Both the position numbers and the translations under genes were made by a program. 52,050 nucleotides of DNA, from contig DIEW01000049.1 in NCBI GenBank assembly GCA_002418825.1, forward strand, positions 1 through 52,050, in the 5' to 3' direction. Below the pieces are notes generated by a model. That model made no database searches, had not been told where the DNA came from, and saw only the letters and a program-made list of their open reading frames with translations. Each line of letters starts with the position of its first letter. The first letter of the stretch is position 1. Shown here in pieces: positions 1-7,187 of the stretch. The DNA is from Syntrophaceae bacterium UBA5764 (GTDB taxonomy: Bacteria; Desulfobacterota; Syntrophia; Syntrophales; Smithellaceae).

Positions 1-601
1 CGGGGTCGCCTTCATCGGCGTTGCACAGCACATATTTAATATCATTCTGAGATTGGGCGGCAAATTTCCATTTCAACCCGGTGGGGAAACCAGCGCCGCC
101 GCGTCCGCGTAATCCGGAATCAAGCACTTCTTGAACAATTTGTTCCGGTGTCATTTCCGTAAGCGCTTTGGCCATGCCGGCGTAGCCGTCGCGGGCAATA
201 TATTCTTCTATCTTTTCGGGATCAATAAGACCACGGTTTCTCAGCACGCGCAATTCCTGGTGGGCGAAGAAAGGAATATCCTGCATTGTGGGAATAATTT
301 TTTCTGTACCCGGTTCGCGATATAAAAGTTTTTCTACTATTCTTCCTTTAACCAGGTGTTCTTCAACCAGATACGGTACATCTTCGGGGTTTAGTGTCAC
401 ATAAATAACACCTTCCGGATAGACGACCATTATGGGGCCTAAGGCGCAAAAACCGTTACATCCCGTTTCCACAATTTTTATTTCTTCTGCTAGCCCTCGC
501 TTATCGATTTCTTCTATCAGCGATTGCTTTACGGCAATGGAGCCGGAAGCCTGACAGCCGGTGCCTCCGCAGATCAATAAATGCGAACGAAAAACCTTCA
601 T
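1..601 (-). CDS. NuoF/HydB-like NADH-binding subunit, partial (3' end outside window)
   Basis: The gene starts at an ATG at 601 behind a strong AGGAGG ribosome binding site and runs off the left edge, so about 200 N-terminal residues are visible. Residues 1-90 form a thioredoxin-like [2Fe-2S] domain with Cys at 11, 16, 48 and 52. The segment GLRGRGGAGFPTG near residue 170 is the start of the FMN/NADH-binding domain of the NuoF (complex I 51 kDa) family. An N-terminal [2Fe-2S] extension fused to NuoF is typical of the beta subunit of NAD-linked, often electron-bifurcating, [FeFe] hydrogenases and formate dehydrogenases. The neighbours are a small ferredoxin and a NuoE-like protein, which supports one cytoplasmic complex that exchanges electrons with NAD(H). 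The partner catalytic subunit is not in the window, so hydrogenase and formate dehydrogenase cannot be told apart. Confidence 0.9.
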   Translation of the reverse strand, partial: MKVFRSHLLICGGTGCQASGSIAVKQSLIEEIDKRGLAEEIKIVETGCNGFCALGPIMVVYPEGVIYVTLNPEDVPYLVEEHLVKGRIVEKLLYREPGTEKIIPTMQDIPFFAHQELRVLRNRGLIDPEKIEEYIARDGYAGMAKALTEMTPEQIVQEVLDSGLRGRGGAGFPTGLKWKFAAQSQNDIKYVLCNADEGDP

Positions 602-663
602 TTAGCTCATATCCTCCTTAAATGGATAAACATGCTTACAAAACACTGCTGGTCGTGAAAAAA

Positions 664-1047
664 TCACCTGGTTATTTCCGCACCCTTGGCCAAAACAAAA
701 GGCGTTTGAATTTCACCGGCCAAAATGTGTCTTTTAAAAACCTGTCTCATTTTATTCGGATTCATGTATTCATATTTGATCGGTTCCTGATTAAGAATTT
801 CCACTGTAACCAGTGGTTCACGGCTGCATAACCCCATGCAGCCAGACGAGGTTACCACGACGTCGTTTACTTTTGCGGCTTCAATTTCCTGAAGCAGTGC
901 GTCCATAACTTCTTTGGCCCCTGATGCTATGCCGCATGTTCCCATGTGAACGGTGACTTTTACACGACGGTCTCCATCACGCAAAGACATTTCTTTATGT
1001 ACTTTTTCTTTGATCTTTTTCAAATCATCTATGGTCAATTTAGCCAT
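664..1047 (-). CDS. small thioredoxin-like [2Fe-2S] ferredoxin-domain protein
   Basis: This 127-residue protein has the thioredoxin-like [2Fe-2S] fold: the first motif is HMGTCGIASGA (Cys38) and the second is SSGCMGLC (Cys70, Cys74). Only three cysteines occupy the usual ligand region. The position of the other N-terminal Cys of NuoE proteins appears to be His34. It sits between the NuoE-like gene (22 bp upstream) and the NuoF-like gene (62 bp downstream), an arrangement common in hydrogenase-type operons, where such subunits are thought to pass electrons between flavin and Fe-S centres. The start is preceded by GAGGATGAG. The family call is firm; the cluster type and the fourth ligand are inference. 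Confidence 0.82.
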   Translation of the reverse strand: MAKLTIDDLKKIKEKVHKEMSLRDGDRRVKVTVHMGTCGIASGAKEVMDALLQEIEAAKVNDVVVTSSGCMGLCSREPLVTVEILNQEPIKYEYMNPNKMRQVFKRHILAGEIQTPFVLAKGAEITR

Positions 1048-1069
1048 CGGCTCATCCTCCCTGATTTTT

Positions 1070-1564
1070 CTATTTATATTGATTAAGGATTTCTCTTACT
1101 TTTGAAGGTTTGACGCGACCGTGAACATCATCATCCACGACAACCACCGGTCCCAAACCGCACGCCCCCAGACAGCGGACCGATTCCAACGTGAACATTC
1201 TGTCGGCTGTTGTTTCTCCTTCGGCAATGCCAAATTCTTTTTGCAGTGTTTCGGCAATTGCTTTGCCGCCGCGAACGTAGCAGGCAGTTCCCAAACAAAC
1301 GCGTACGGTGTGTTTGCCGCGCGGCGTCATTGTAAAGAATGAATAAAAAGTGACCACGCCGTAAACGCGACTTAAGGGCAAATTTAGTTCCTTCGCAATC
1401 TTTTTCTGCACGGATACGGACAGATATTCCAATACCACCTGCGCTTCTTCCAGAACCGGAATCAATCCTCCGGGTTTGCCTTTATGCTTTTCAATAATTT
1501 TGTTCAACTGAGAAATCTGTTCCGGTGTGAATTCTTTTAAAAGTTCACTCTCTTCCGCCTTCAT
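1070..1564 (-). CDS. NuoE/HydC-like NADH dehydrogenase [2Fe-2S] subunit
   Basis: This 164-residue protein of the complex I 24 kDa (NuoE) family carries the four [2Fe-2S] ligands Cys90, Cys95 (CLGTAC) and Cys131, Cys135 (CLGAC). The helical N-terminal half contains the usual VYGVVTFYSFF stretch. I place the start at the ATG at 1564: an ATG five codons earlier lies on top of the AGGAGG ribosome binding site and is unlikely to be used. In NAD-dependent hydrogenases and formate dehydrogenases this subunit pairs with the NuoF-like flavoprotein encoded downstream. Both belong to the same minus-strand operon as the ATPase gene upstream (27 bp gap). Confidence 0.92.
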   Translation of the reverse strand: MKAEESELLKEFTPEQISQLNKIIEKHKGKPGGLIPVLEEAQVVLEYLSVSVQKKIAKELNLPLSRVYGVVTFYSFFTMTPRGKHTVRVCLGTACYVRGGKAIAETLQKEFGIAEGETTADRMFTLESVRCLGACGLGPVVVVDDDVHGRVKPSKVREILNQYK

Positions 1565-1591
1565 CGAATTCCTCCTCATTTTTAGAACTTA

Positions 1592-2140
1592 CTATGCCTG
1601 GGTTGCAATTTTTTGCAGGCCTTGGTCAATAGAGTTCCGAATGTACCGCAGTATTTCGGGATGATTTATAGGTAAATCATCGATTTTTTTGCGTATTTGG
1701 CGTGTATCAAATACGAACTGGCGGTCATTATGCCTATGTTTGTAAATAAAATCAATATCAGAATTTCCGGCAATCAATACCAGCAAAGTTGTCGTAATAT
1801 TTCCCATAGGTTGCCTGTCCAGATGGCTTAGCTGAAACGTTGCTGTAATTTTAGTGCCTTTGCCTCTTGCTGATTTCAATATAAGGTTGCCGTCCGCTCT
1901 TTTTGCGGCGTTGGCAAGAAGCGGAAGACCTAATCCTACTCGCCTTACTTTCTTTGTTGTGTAAAAAGGATCAATGGCTTTTTTTATTTCTTCTTTTGTC
2001 ATTCCTGTGCCATTGTCCTTTATTTCAATGCAGAGAATGTCTTTTTCTTTATTTTCGTCAATTTTAATTTTTATAAGCTTCGCTCCAGCTCGGATGGAGT
2101 TTTCCGTGATGTCGAGAATATGTGCGGCAAGCTCCAGCAT
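1592..2140 (-). CDS. GHKL-type ATP-binding protein (histidine-kinase-like ATPase domain only)
   Basis: This 182-residue protein has the Bergerat ATP-binding fold: N box DITENSIRAGA near residues 10-20, G1 box DNGTGM near 42-47 and G2 box GLGLPL near 68-73. There is no phospho-acceptor His domain and no sensor, so it is not a complete histidine kinase. The C-terminal 70 residues are not recognised. It lies 2 bp after the PHP gene and 27 bp before the NuoE-like gene, in a cassette that often travels with NADH-linked hydrogenase operons. A regulatory or chaperone-like role for the complex is inference from position only. Confidence 0.8.
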   Translation of the reverse strand: MLELAAHILDITENSIRAGAKLIKIKIDENKEKDILCIEIKDNGTGMTKEEIKKAIDPFYTTKKVRRVGLGLPLLANAAKRADGNLILKSARGKGTKITATFQLSHLDRQPMGNITTTLLVLIAGNSDIDFIYKHRHNDRQFVFDTRQIRKKIDDLPINHPEILRYIRNSIDQGLQKIATQA

Positions 2141-2142
2141 CT

Positions 2143-2880
2143 TTACTCCAGAATGCGGCGGCCGTTTTGCCGGGAGAAAGCCATTTTTAGTTCTGTCAGC
2201 GTTGGTTCTTCCAGCATAATTTTTGTCAGTGCTGTTCCAATATCCTTTAAATAATGCGCGTCGGAAGAGGTTATGAATGAATAATTTTCCAATTCGGGGT
2301 AAAAGATTCTCGCTTGCGCAAGTCCCGTAAAGGGCGTTACCTCCAAAGCGTCAAAGGGCATGTCTTTATCAATAAATCCAAGTTGGCTCAGGACGCTGAA
2401 GCTTTCTCGGTCAATATGAGCCGCTATTGCCAAACCATTTAAATTATGCACGTAATCGAGGAGAACGTTCAGCGAAATGTCTGTGGCCCCAATCAATAAT
2501 TTTTCGTTTATTGCCTCCACTTCTCCTTTTTCATTAACCACGGCCTGAACACCGAAACGCTTTTCGTCATTTTCTCCGGTCAAGTGTCGGTAGACATATT
2601 CTTGCATCGATTCCAGGGCAGACATAGAATCAAAAATGGCCACAAAATGTACTTCCTCAATTGTTGTTATTTCCATTCCAGGAAATACCTTTAGATTTTT
2701 TCCTTGGGAGGCCGTGATTACATAAGGGACGTTTTCCGAAGAGTTATGGTCACAAATGGCGATGACATCGAGTTTTGCCGCAAGAGCTTTTTCTGCGATG
2801 GCCCTGGGGTGCATGTCCAATTCGGCACAGGGCGACAGACAAGTGTGAATGTGAAAATCACAATGAAAAACTTTAAGCAT
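2143..2880 (-). CDS. PHP-domain phosphoesterase-like protein
   Basis: This 245-residue PHP-domain protein shows the metal-binding pattern: DFHIHTCLSPC at residues 8-18 and AICDHNSSEN near 41-50, with further His and Asp motifs downstream (GMEIT, AAHIDRES, SSDAHY). These motifs match the trinuclear metal site of PHP phosphoesterases such as histidinol-phosphatase and the YciV/RNase AM family. The physiological substrate cannot be told from sequence. It lies between the DRTGG gene and the GHKL ATPase gene and is nearly contiguous with the latter (2 bp), so co-expression with the electron-transfer operon is likely. Confidence 0.85.
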   Translation of the reverse strand: MLKVFHCDFHIHTCLSPCAELDMHPRAIAEKALAAKLDVIAICDHNSSENVPYVITASQGKNLKVFPGMEITTIEEVHFVAIFDSMSALESMQEYVYRHLTGENDEKRFGVQAVVNEKGEVEAINEKLLIGATDISLNVLLDYVHNLNGLAIAAHIDRESFSVLSQLGFIDKDMPFDALEVTPFTGLAQARIFYPELENYSFITSSDAHYLKDIGTALTKIMLEEPTLTELKMAFSRQNGRRILE

Positions 2881-2942
2881 GGTCTTGTTAGGAATTAACC
2901 CAAAATGGCCATATGCCGACTCGAACGGCGGAAGTATTTAGG

Positions 2943-3296
2943 TCACTTTTTTTCAGCCAGCATGCTGTAAATCTTACCTGTTAATTCAAAGGCGGATAAC
3001 TTGGAAACCATAATCGGCACGTTTTCCTGATTGGCACGATCCAGCGTATCGGAAGCAGGTTCGCAGGAATTAACCAGAATTATGCCAGCGTGTTCTTTCA
3101 AGGTGGCCACGGCAACTATGTTTTGGTGAATCTGCCTCGTTATCCAGATATCCCCTGCCTTGGAATTTGCCATCACGTCGCTTAAGAGATCTCCCGTGTA
3201 ACCTCCTGTAACCATATTCTTGAGCCTGTCTTTTGCAGACCTTGTTTCCAGATTTAATTGTTTTACTATCGCGGCGATATCCATATTATAAAACAT
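2943..3296 (-). CDS. DRTGG-domain protein (copy 2)
   Basis: This 117-residue protein resembles the stand-alone DRTGG domain, a CBS-associated fold of unknown ligand also found in phosphotransacetylase-like proteins. The motif region is VTGGYTGDLLSDVM followed by ITRQIHQN. It is a paralogue in layout of the protein at 3741-4100; the two flank an RsbT-like ATPase gene. Translation may begin at the ATG at 3296 or the in-frame ATG at 3284; neither has a clear Shine-Dalgarno. The upstream gene ends only 4 bp away, so coupling is likely. Confidence 0.75.
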   Translation of the reverse strand: MFYNMDIAAIVKQLNLETRSAKDRLKNMVTGGYTGDLLSDVMANSKAGDIWITRQIHQNIVAVATLKEHAGIILVNSCEPASDTLDRANQENVPIMVSKLSAFELTGKIYSMLAEKK

Positions 3297-3300
3297 TGAT

Positions 3301-3738
3301 TCAAATAAGATTAATAGCCATTTTCAGGAAGGTTCCTTTGTTTACTTCCGATGTAATATCGAAAACGTCGGAATAAGTTTTGATGTTGTACAATCCCATG
3401 CCCGCGCCGAAACCCATTTCTCTTATCTGTTGGTTTGCCGTGGAATAGCCCTGTTGCATGGCTAATTCAATATTAGGTATTCCCGGACCCTCATCGTTTG
3501 CTTCGATGATAATTTTATCCGGGATAACGGTCAGGCTGATCACTCCTTTTTTGGCGTATGAAACAATATTTATTTCCGCTTCATAACAGACAATTGCCGA
3601 TCTTCTGACAATTTCATCCGGCAATTGCCTGTGTTTAAGTATCGATTTTATCCTTGTGGAAACGGTGCCCGCCTTATTAAAATTACCGCCTTCAATATCG
3701 AAGTCATGTTTTTCCAGAATTTTTTCAACTGAAACCAC
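3301..3738 (-). CDS. RsbT/anti-sigma-like serine kinase (GHKL ATPase)
   Basis: This 145-residue protein has a GHKL ATPase domain of the anti-sigma/RsbT type: DEGPGIPNIELAMQQGYST with an FGAGMGLYNIK lid motif near residues 110-125. The start codon appears to be GTG at 3738, two bases after the stop of the DRTGG gene, consistent with translational coupling. In the partner-switching family such proteins bind or phosphorylate anti-anti-sigma (STAS) proteins, but no STAS gene is visible here. Its place between two DRTGG genes in an electron-transfer operon suggests a sensing role for nucleotide or redox state, which is inference. Confidence 0.78.
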   Translation of the reverse strand: MVSVEKILEKHDFDIEGGNFNKAGTVSTRIKSILKHRQLPDEIVRRSAIVCYEAEINIVSYAKKGVISLTVIPDKIIIEANDEGPGIPNIELAMQQGYSTANQQIREMGFGAGMGLYNIKTYSDVFDITSEVNKGTFLKMAINLI

Positions 3739-3740
3739 TA

Positions 3741-4100
3741 TTATTTTTCAACTTTTTCTAGGCAACCAACTATGCCTCTGGTGTAAAGGCGACCTGCCGT
3801 TTCAAATAAAATATATTTTGTCGTTAAAATCGGAATGTGAAGGTCTTTGGCCAGCTCAAGCGCTTCCATTGGTGGTTTTTTACCACGGACTAAAATTATT
3901 GCGGCGATATCCAAAACATTGGCTATTCTGATGACCTGAGTATTTGTCAGACCCGTAAGTAGAAGGCTGCCCGCTTTGGCAAAAGCAAGAACATCGCTCA
4001 TTAAGTCCGCGCCAAAAGCCGTTTTTACTTCCATATCCAGTTTTTCCTCGCCGACGATGACATTGGCGTCGAGTATTTCTTTTACTTCGCGCAACTTCAA
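3741..4100 (-). CDS. DRTGG-domain protein (copy 1)
   Basis: This 119-residue DRTGG-domain protein is the first gene of the minus-strand cassette. The core region is AFGADLMSDVLAFAKAGS followed by LTGLTNTQVIRIA. The ATG at 4100 follows AAGGAG with suitable spacing. No partner domain is fused. The 209-bp AT-rich gap upstream probably holds the promoter for the whole 4100-to-1 operon, although I could not pick a convincing -35/-10 pair. The ligand of the domain is unknown. Confidence 0.78.
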   Translation of the reverse strand: MKLREVKEILDANVIVGEEKLDMEVKTAFGADLMSDVLAFAKAGSLLLTGLTNTQVIRIANVLDIAAIILVRGKKPPMEALELAKDLHIPILTTKYILFETAGRLYTRGIVGCLEKVEK

Positions 4101-4309
4101 CAGTAACTCCTTGGTTTAAAAAAACACGGCATAGTTTGAGATAGAAAAAGTTTTTGATATTACTGATAAAAACAATAACACCAAAAGCATATTTGTTACG
4201 TTTCGAGTATCACATAATAAACTTTAATGTCAATAAAATTATTAAAGAAAAATGTAAATTGTATTGTGTCTATGCTTTCTTTACGAAAAGAAAAAATATA
4301 TTTCTTGTT

Positions 4310-5128
4310 TTATTTCGGGAGGGGCGGAAAGTCGCGATTGACAGACATTTTCCATTTCGGTTCGCGCTTTTGCAGAAAAGACTCAATGCCTTCGATAGCG
4401 TCTGGCTGGGTGCAAATCCATTCGAATATTTTGAATTCCTTAGCGTCAGTTTCGGAAGCTGCAGAAGTAAGAGAATCCCACAAAAGCCTTTTGGATATGG
4501 CCACAGATACAGGAGCGGCTTTGTGAAACTCACGGGCGAGCGCCAGCGCCGCGGGCAGAACCTCATCTGCGGGAAGCGCTTTTGACGCCAGGCCCATTTC
4601 AACGAGTTCATTTCCGTTAATCATTCTGCCGGTAAGCATTAAATCCGCCGCGCGGGAAAAACCAGCCACTCTGGGCACGATCACATGAGAAGAAAGTTCC
4701 GGCGTGATTCCGCGGCGTACAAATGCGAATTGAATCTTCGCGTCTCTGGCGACAAAACGGATATCGCAGTTCATGGCAAAGGTAATGCCCACGCCAATGG
4801 CATGCCCGTTGAGAGCTGCGATAACCGGCTTTTTTAGCTGCCAGGGCATGACGGCAGGGAAGGCCAGTGAAGCGCGCCTGGTTTCCTCGTCTTCCGTATC
4901 TCCCACCTGGAAAGCGACGTTACCGCTCAAATCCGCGCCGGCGCAAAATGCTTTACCTACTCCGGTGATTACGATAGCGCGGACGGAGTCGTCTCTATCC
5001 AGCGCCAGTAGCACCGCGCCCATTTCAAGCGCCATCTGCTGCGTCCAGCTGTTCATCGCCTGTGGCCGGTTGAGTGTTATGGTTGCTATACCTTCGTCGA
5101 TATTTAATAAAATTTCAGAAAAAGTCAT
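4310..5128 (-). CDS. enoyl-CoA hydratase/isomerase family protein (crotonase)
   Basis: This 272-residue crotonase-fold protein has the oxyanion-hole motifs GKAFCAGADLSG (around residues 58-69) and ALNGHAIGVG (around 102-111). The motif RRGITPELSS around 140 carries the usual second catalytic Glu. A helix rich in Ala/Val and a C-terminal helix ending in REPKWK complete the fold. It probably hydrates or isomerises an enoyl-CoA in beta-oxidation or a related pathway. Its ATG overlaps the TGA of the tautomerase gene (ATGA), so the two are translationally coupled. Substrate preference is unknown. Confidence 0.87.
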   Translation of the reverse strand: MTFSEILLNIDEGIATITLNRPQAMNSWTQQMALEMGAVLLALDRDDSVRAIVITGVGKAFCAGADLSGNVAFQVGDTEDEETRRASLAFPAVMPWQLKKPVIAALNGHAIGVGITFAMNCDIRFVARDAKIQFAFVRRGITPELSSHVIVPRVAGFSRAADLMLTGRMINGNELVEMGLASKALPADEVLPAALALAREFHKAAPVSVAISKRLLWDSLTSAASETDAKEFKIFEWICTQPDAIEGIESFLQKREPKWKMSVNRDFPPLPK

Positions 5129-5379
5129 GCCTCCTCCGTAGAACTTTGTTTAAAAGGATTATATCCGGGCTTTTTGTAAAGTTTTTGTTCGTTGTTGAGA
5201 ATGTCCGGTTTGTAAACTTTTTCTGTCCAATCTTCTGGTTTGATTTCCTCAAAGGCCACCGAAATTGTTTTTTCCTCACAGTTTACGGTGGCAACAACAT
5301 CTTGGACTATTTTTTCGGTAAGTTGGATCTTTTGTTGTTCTGATCTTCCCGGGTAGAGTTTAACGATAATATGAGGCAT
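5125..5379 (-). CDS. 4-oxalocrotonate tautomerase family protein, PptA-like
   Basis: The start is set at the ATG at 5379, which follows AAGGAG and exposes Pro1 after Met removal; an ATG six codons earlier would bury the catalytic proline. The mature protein begins PHIIVKLYPGR, with Pro1 and Arg11 as in 4-oxalocrotonate tautomerase. The 84-residue length and the C-terminal KKPGY motif fit the PptA tautomerase subgroup better than the 62-residue 4-OT. It lies between a diguanylate cyclase gene and a crotonase gene in one minus-strand operon. A keto-enol tautomerase role for an acyl or aromatic intermediate is plausible but unproven. Confidence 0.85.
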   Translation of the reverse strand: MPHIIVKLYPGRSEQQKIQLTEKIVQDVVATVNCEEKTISVAFEEIKPEDWTEKVYKPDILNNEQKLYKKPGYNPFKQSSTEEA

Positions 5380-5393
5380 TGTTTGCTCCTTAA

Positions 5394-6980
5394 TCAATGT
5401 TTTGCCACGACGACCCGGTTACGCCCCGTGTTTTTTGCTTCATAAAGAGCACGGTCGGCGGCGTCAAGCAGAGCTTGATTGCTGTTGCCGTGCACGGGGT
5501 AACCGGCTACTCCCCCAGACAATGTAATGCTGGTTTTTTCATCGCCGGTCTCTATTTTAATTTTGCTGAATTCCAGGCGTAATTGATCAATACGCGTGGT
5601 TGCTTCTCCCAGGGTGGCGGCCGGCATTACAATGACGAATTCCTCCCCTCCGTAACGACAGCAAACGTCGCTGCTGCGTGTTTTATGAAGGAGTAAGTTA
5701 GCCAGGCTGACAAGGAAAATATCGCCGACGGAATGTCCGTAAGTATCGTTAATTATTTTAAAGTGATCTAAATCAAGCATGGCGATGCTGAGAGGAAGGT
5801 TGCCGCGAACGGTGTGGGCAAGTTCACGCTTGAGTGTTTCCTGCAGGAATCTTCTATTGTAAAGTCCGGTCAGAGGATCGCGAATTGCCTCTTCCTTCAA
5901 TTTTACCTGTAAAGCCTCAATTTCCGCCAATTTCTGCGAAAGCGTTTCGTTGGCTTTTTTCAACGCGATTTGAATATTTTTGATATCAGTAATATCACGG
6001 AGAATAACCAGTTTGCCATAGGGCTGACTTTTATTGTTGTAGAGCGTGGTCGCCGAAAGCTCAAAGAATCTTTTTTGCGAACCTTCAAAAACAAAGGACG
6101 TGCCTATTTTTGCGGCTGTTTTCGGTTGCTCATTCTGCCATGCGGGCAGCACAGAATAAAATTCCTTTCCCAGCATTTCATTGATGGTTGCTCCCAAGAT
6201 TTTTTCACCGGATTTGTTGGCGTCAATAATCCGATCTTCAATATCCAGCACGATGACGCCCTCGATCATGTTTTCGAGAACTTTATTGCGAGCCAAGGGA
6301 ATAAGGTCGAACAAACGATGACGCAATTGCGCGTAGGTGAAAATTATTCCGGCGACGAAGAACCCTATTGGCGAAAAGTCGATGCTTTTGACGGGCGCAA
6401 TCCCGAGGACAGTGATGATATTGGCAACGGAGGATAGGGGCAGTCCCAGAAAGACCAAAAGCGCCTGCATACGGTGTGCCTTGGTTACCTGCAGCAGGTT
6501 CAAAAATAACATCACCCCGCCGACAGTCAGCAGAACATACGAATATAGCGTGTGCAGCCAGAAAGCTATTCCTAAAATACCTGTTGTGGCGAAATCGCCG
6601 GAAAACCATTTATGCCAAGGGTCTGTCCAGACAATTATATTATAGACAAGCGGTTCGATGAAAAGCAGAGATATGGTGAATTTGTTAAGCCAGCCCTCGT
6701 ATTTTGTGTGGCGTGCTGCCCAAACTAAAAATCCCGCGGGCACCATGACTACGCCCAGGAACATGAGCTTTGACCAGAAATATGGTTCTGGACGAATCAT
6801 GGGAGATAGTTGCAGGGCGTAGCACAATGTCCACCATCCCTCGCCAATCATCATAATCATCAGCGCTTTGGACCCAGGGGCTTGCCGCCAGCGCCAGGTT
6901 ACCGTTACAATCCACGCGGCAATGAAAAAGGCGACAAAAAGGACAAAGTCATAAACAATTATAAACGTACGATCGTCCAT
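5394..6980 (-). CDS. membrane-bound diguanylate cyclase (7TM sensor, PAS, GGDEF)
   Basis: This 528-residue protein has three parts. Residues 1-225 hold about seven hydrophobic helices resembling the histidine-kinase N-terminal 7TM sensor. Residues 230-340 form a PAS domain, followed by a coiled segment. Residues 370-528 form a GGDEF domain. The catalytic signature is GGEEF at 444-448, so the cyclase should be active and make c-di-GMP. An RxxD inhibitory site (R435-D438) lies five residues upstream, implying product feedback. It is first in an apparent operon with the tautomerase and crotonase genes, with a 14-bp gap. Confidence 0.93.
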   Translation of the reverse strand: MDDRTFIIVYDFVLFVAFFIAAWIVTVTWRWRQAPGSKALMIMMIGEGWWTLCYALQLSPMIRPEPYFWSKLMFLGVVMVPAGFLVWAARHTKYEGWLNKFTISLLFIEPLVYNIIVWTDPWHKWFSGDFATTGILGIAFWLHTLYSYVLLTVGGVMLFLNLLQVTKAHRMQALLVFLGLPLSSVANIITVLGIAPVKSIDFSPIGFFVAGIIFTYAQLRHRLFDLIPLARNKVLENMIEGVIVLDIEDRIIDANKSGEKILGATINEMLGKEFYSVLPAWQNEQPKTAAKIGTSFVFEGSQKRFFELSATTLYNNKSQPYGKLVILRDITDIKNIQIALKKANETLSQKLAEIEALQVKLKEEAIRDPLTGLYNRRFLQETLKRELAHTVRGNLPLSIAMLDLDHFKIINDTYGHSVGDIFLVSLANLLLHKTRSSDVCCRYGGEEFVIVMPAATLGEATTRIDQLRLEFSKIKIETGDEKTSITLSGGVAGYPVHGNSNQALLDAADRALYEAKNTGRNRVVVAKH

Positions 6981-7085
6981 GGTGATTTTCAGTTTTTATT
7001 TTATTTACAAGTCAATATACGCTTTTTACCATACAAGTGACAGATATTTTTCATTACCGAAAACTTTTTTATTTCCAGAGTAACG

Positions 7086-7106
7086 GGCAAAGCTTTTTTG
7101 TTTGCC
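7086..7106 (-). terminator. possible hairpin downstream of the Nudix gene
   Basis: A 6-bp inverted repeat GGCAAA/TTTGCC encloses a T-rich loop. It lies about 80 bp beyond the Nudix gene stop, before the diguanylate cyclase gene. The stem is short and there is no U-tract on the minus strand, so support is weak. Confidence 0.25.
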
Positions 7107-7187
7107 GGAATAAGTGTCAGCCCACTCATCATAGTAATCGGATTTAACTTTCCTTTTTGTTTGACACATAACTTGTAAAAGCAGCGA

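Noticed and set aside
4154..4611. Several plus- and minus-strand frames near the start of the crotonase region
   Set aside because: They are shadows of the crotonase gene plus AT-rich spacer; no ribosome binding sites or conserved motifs.
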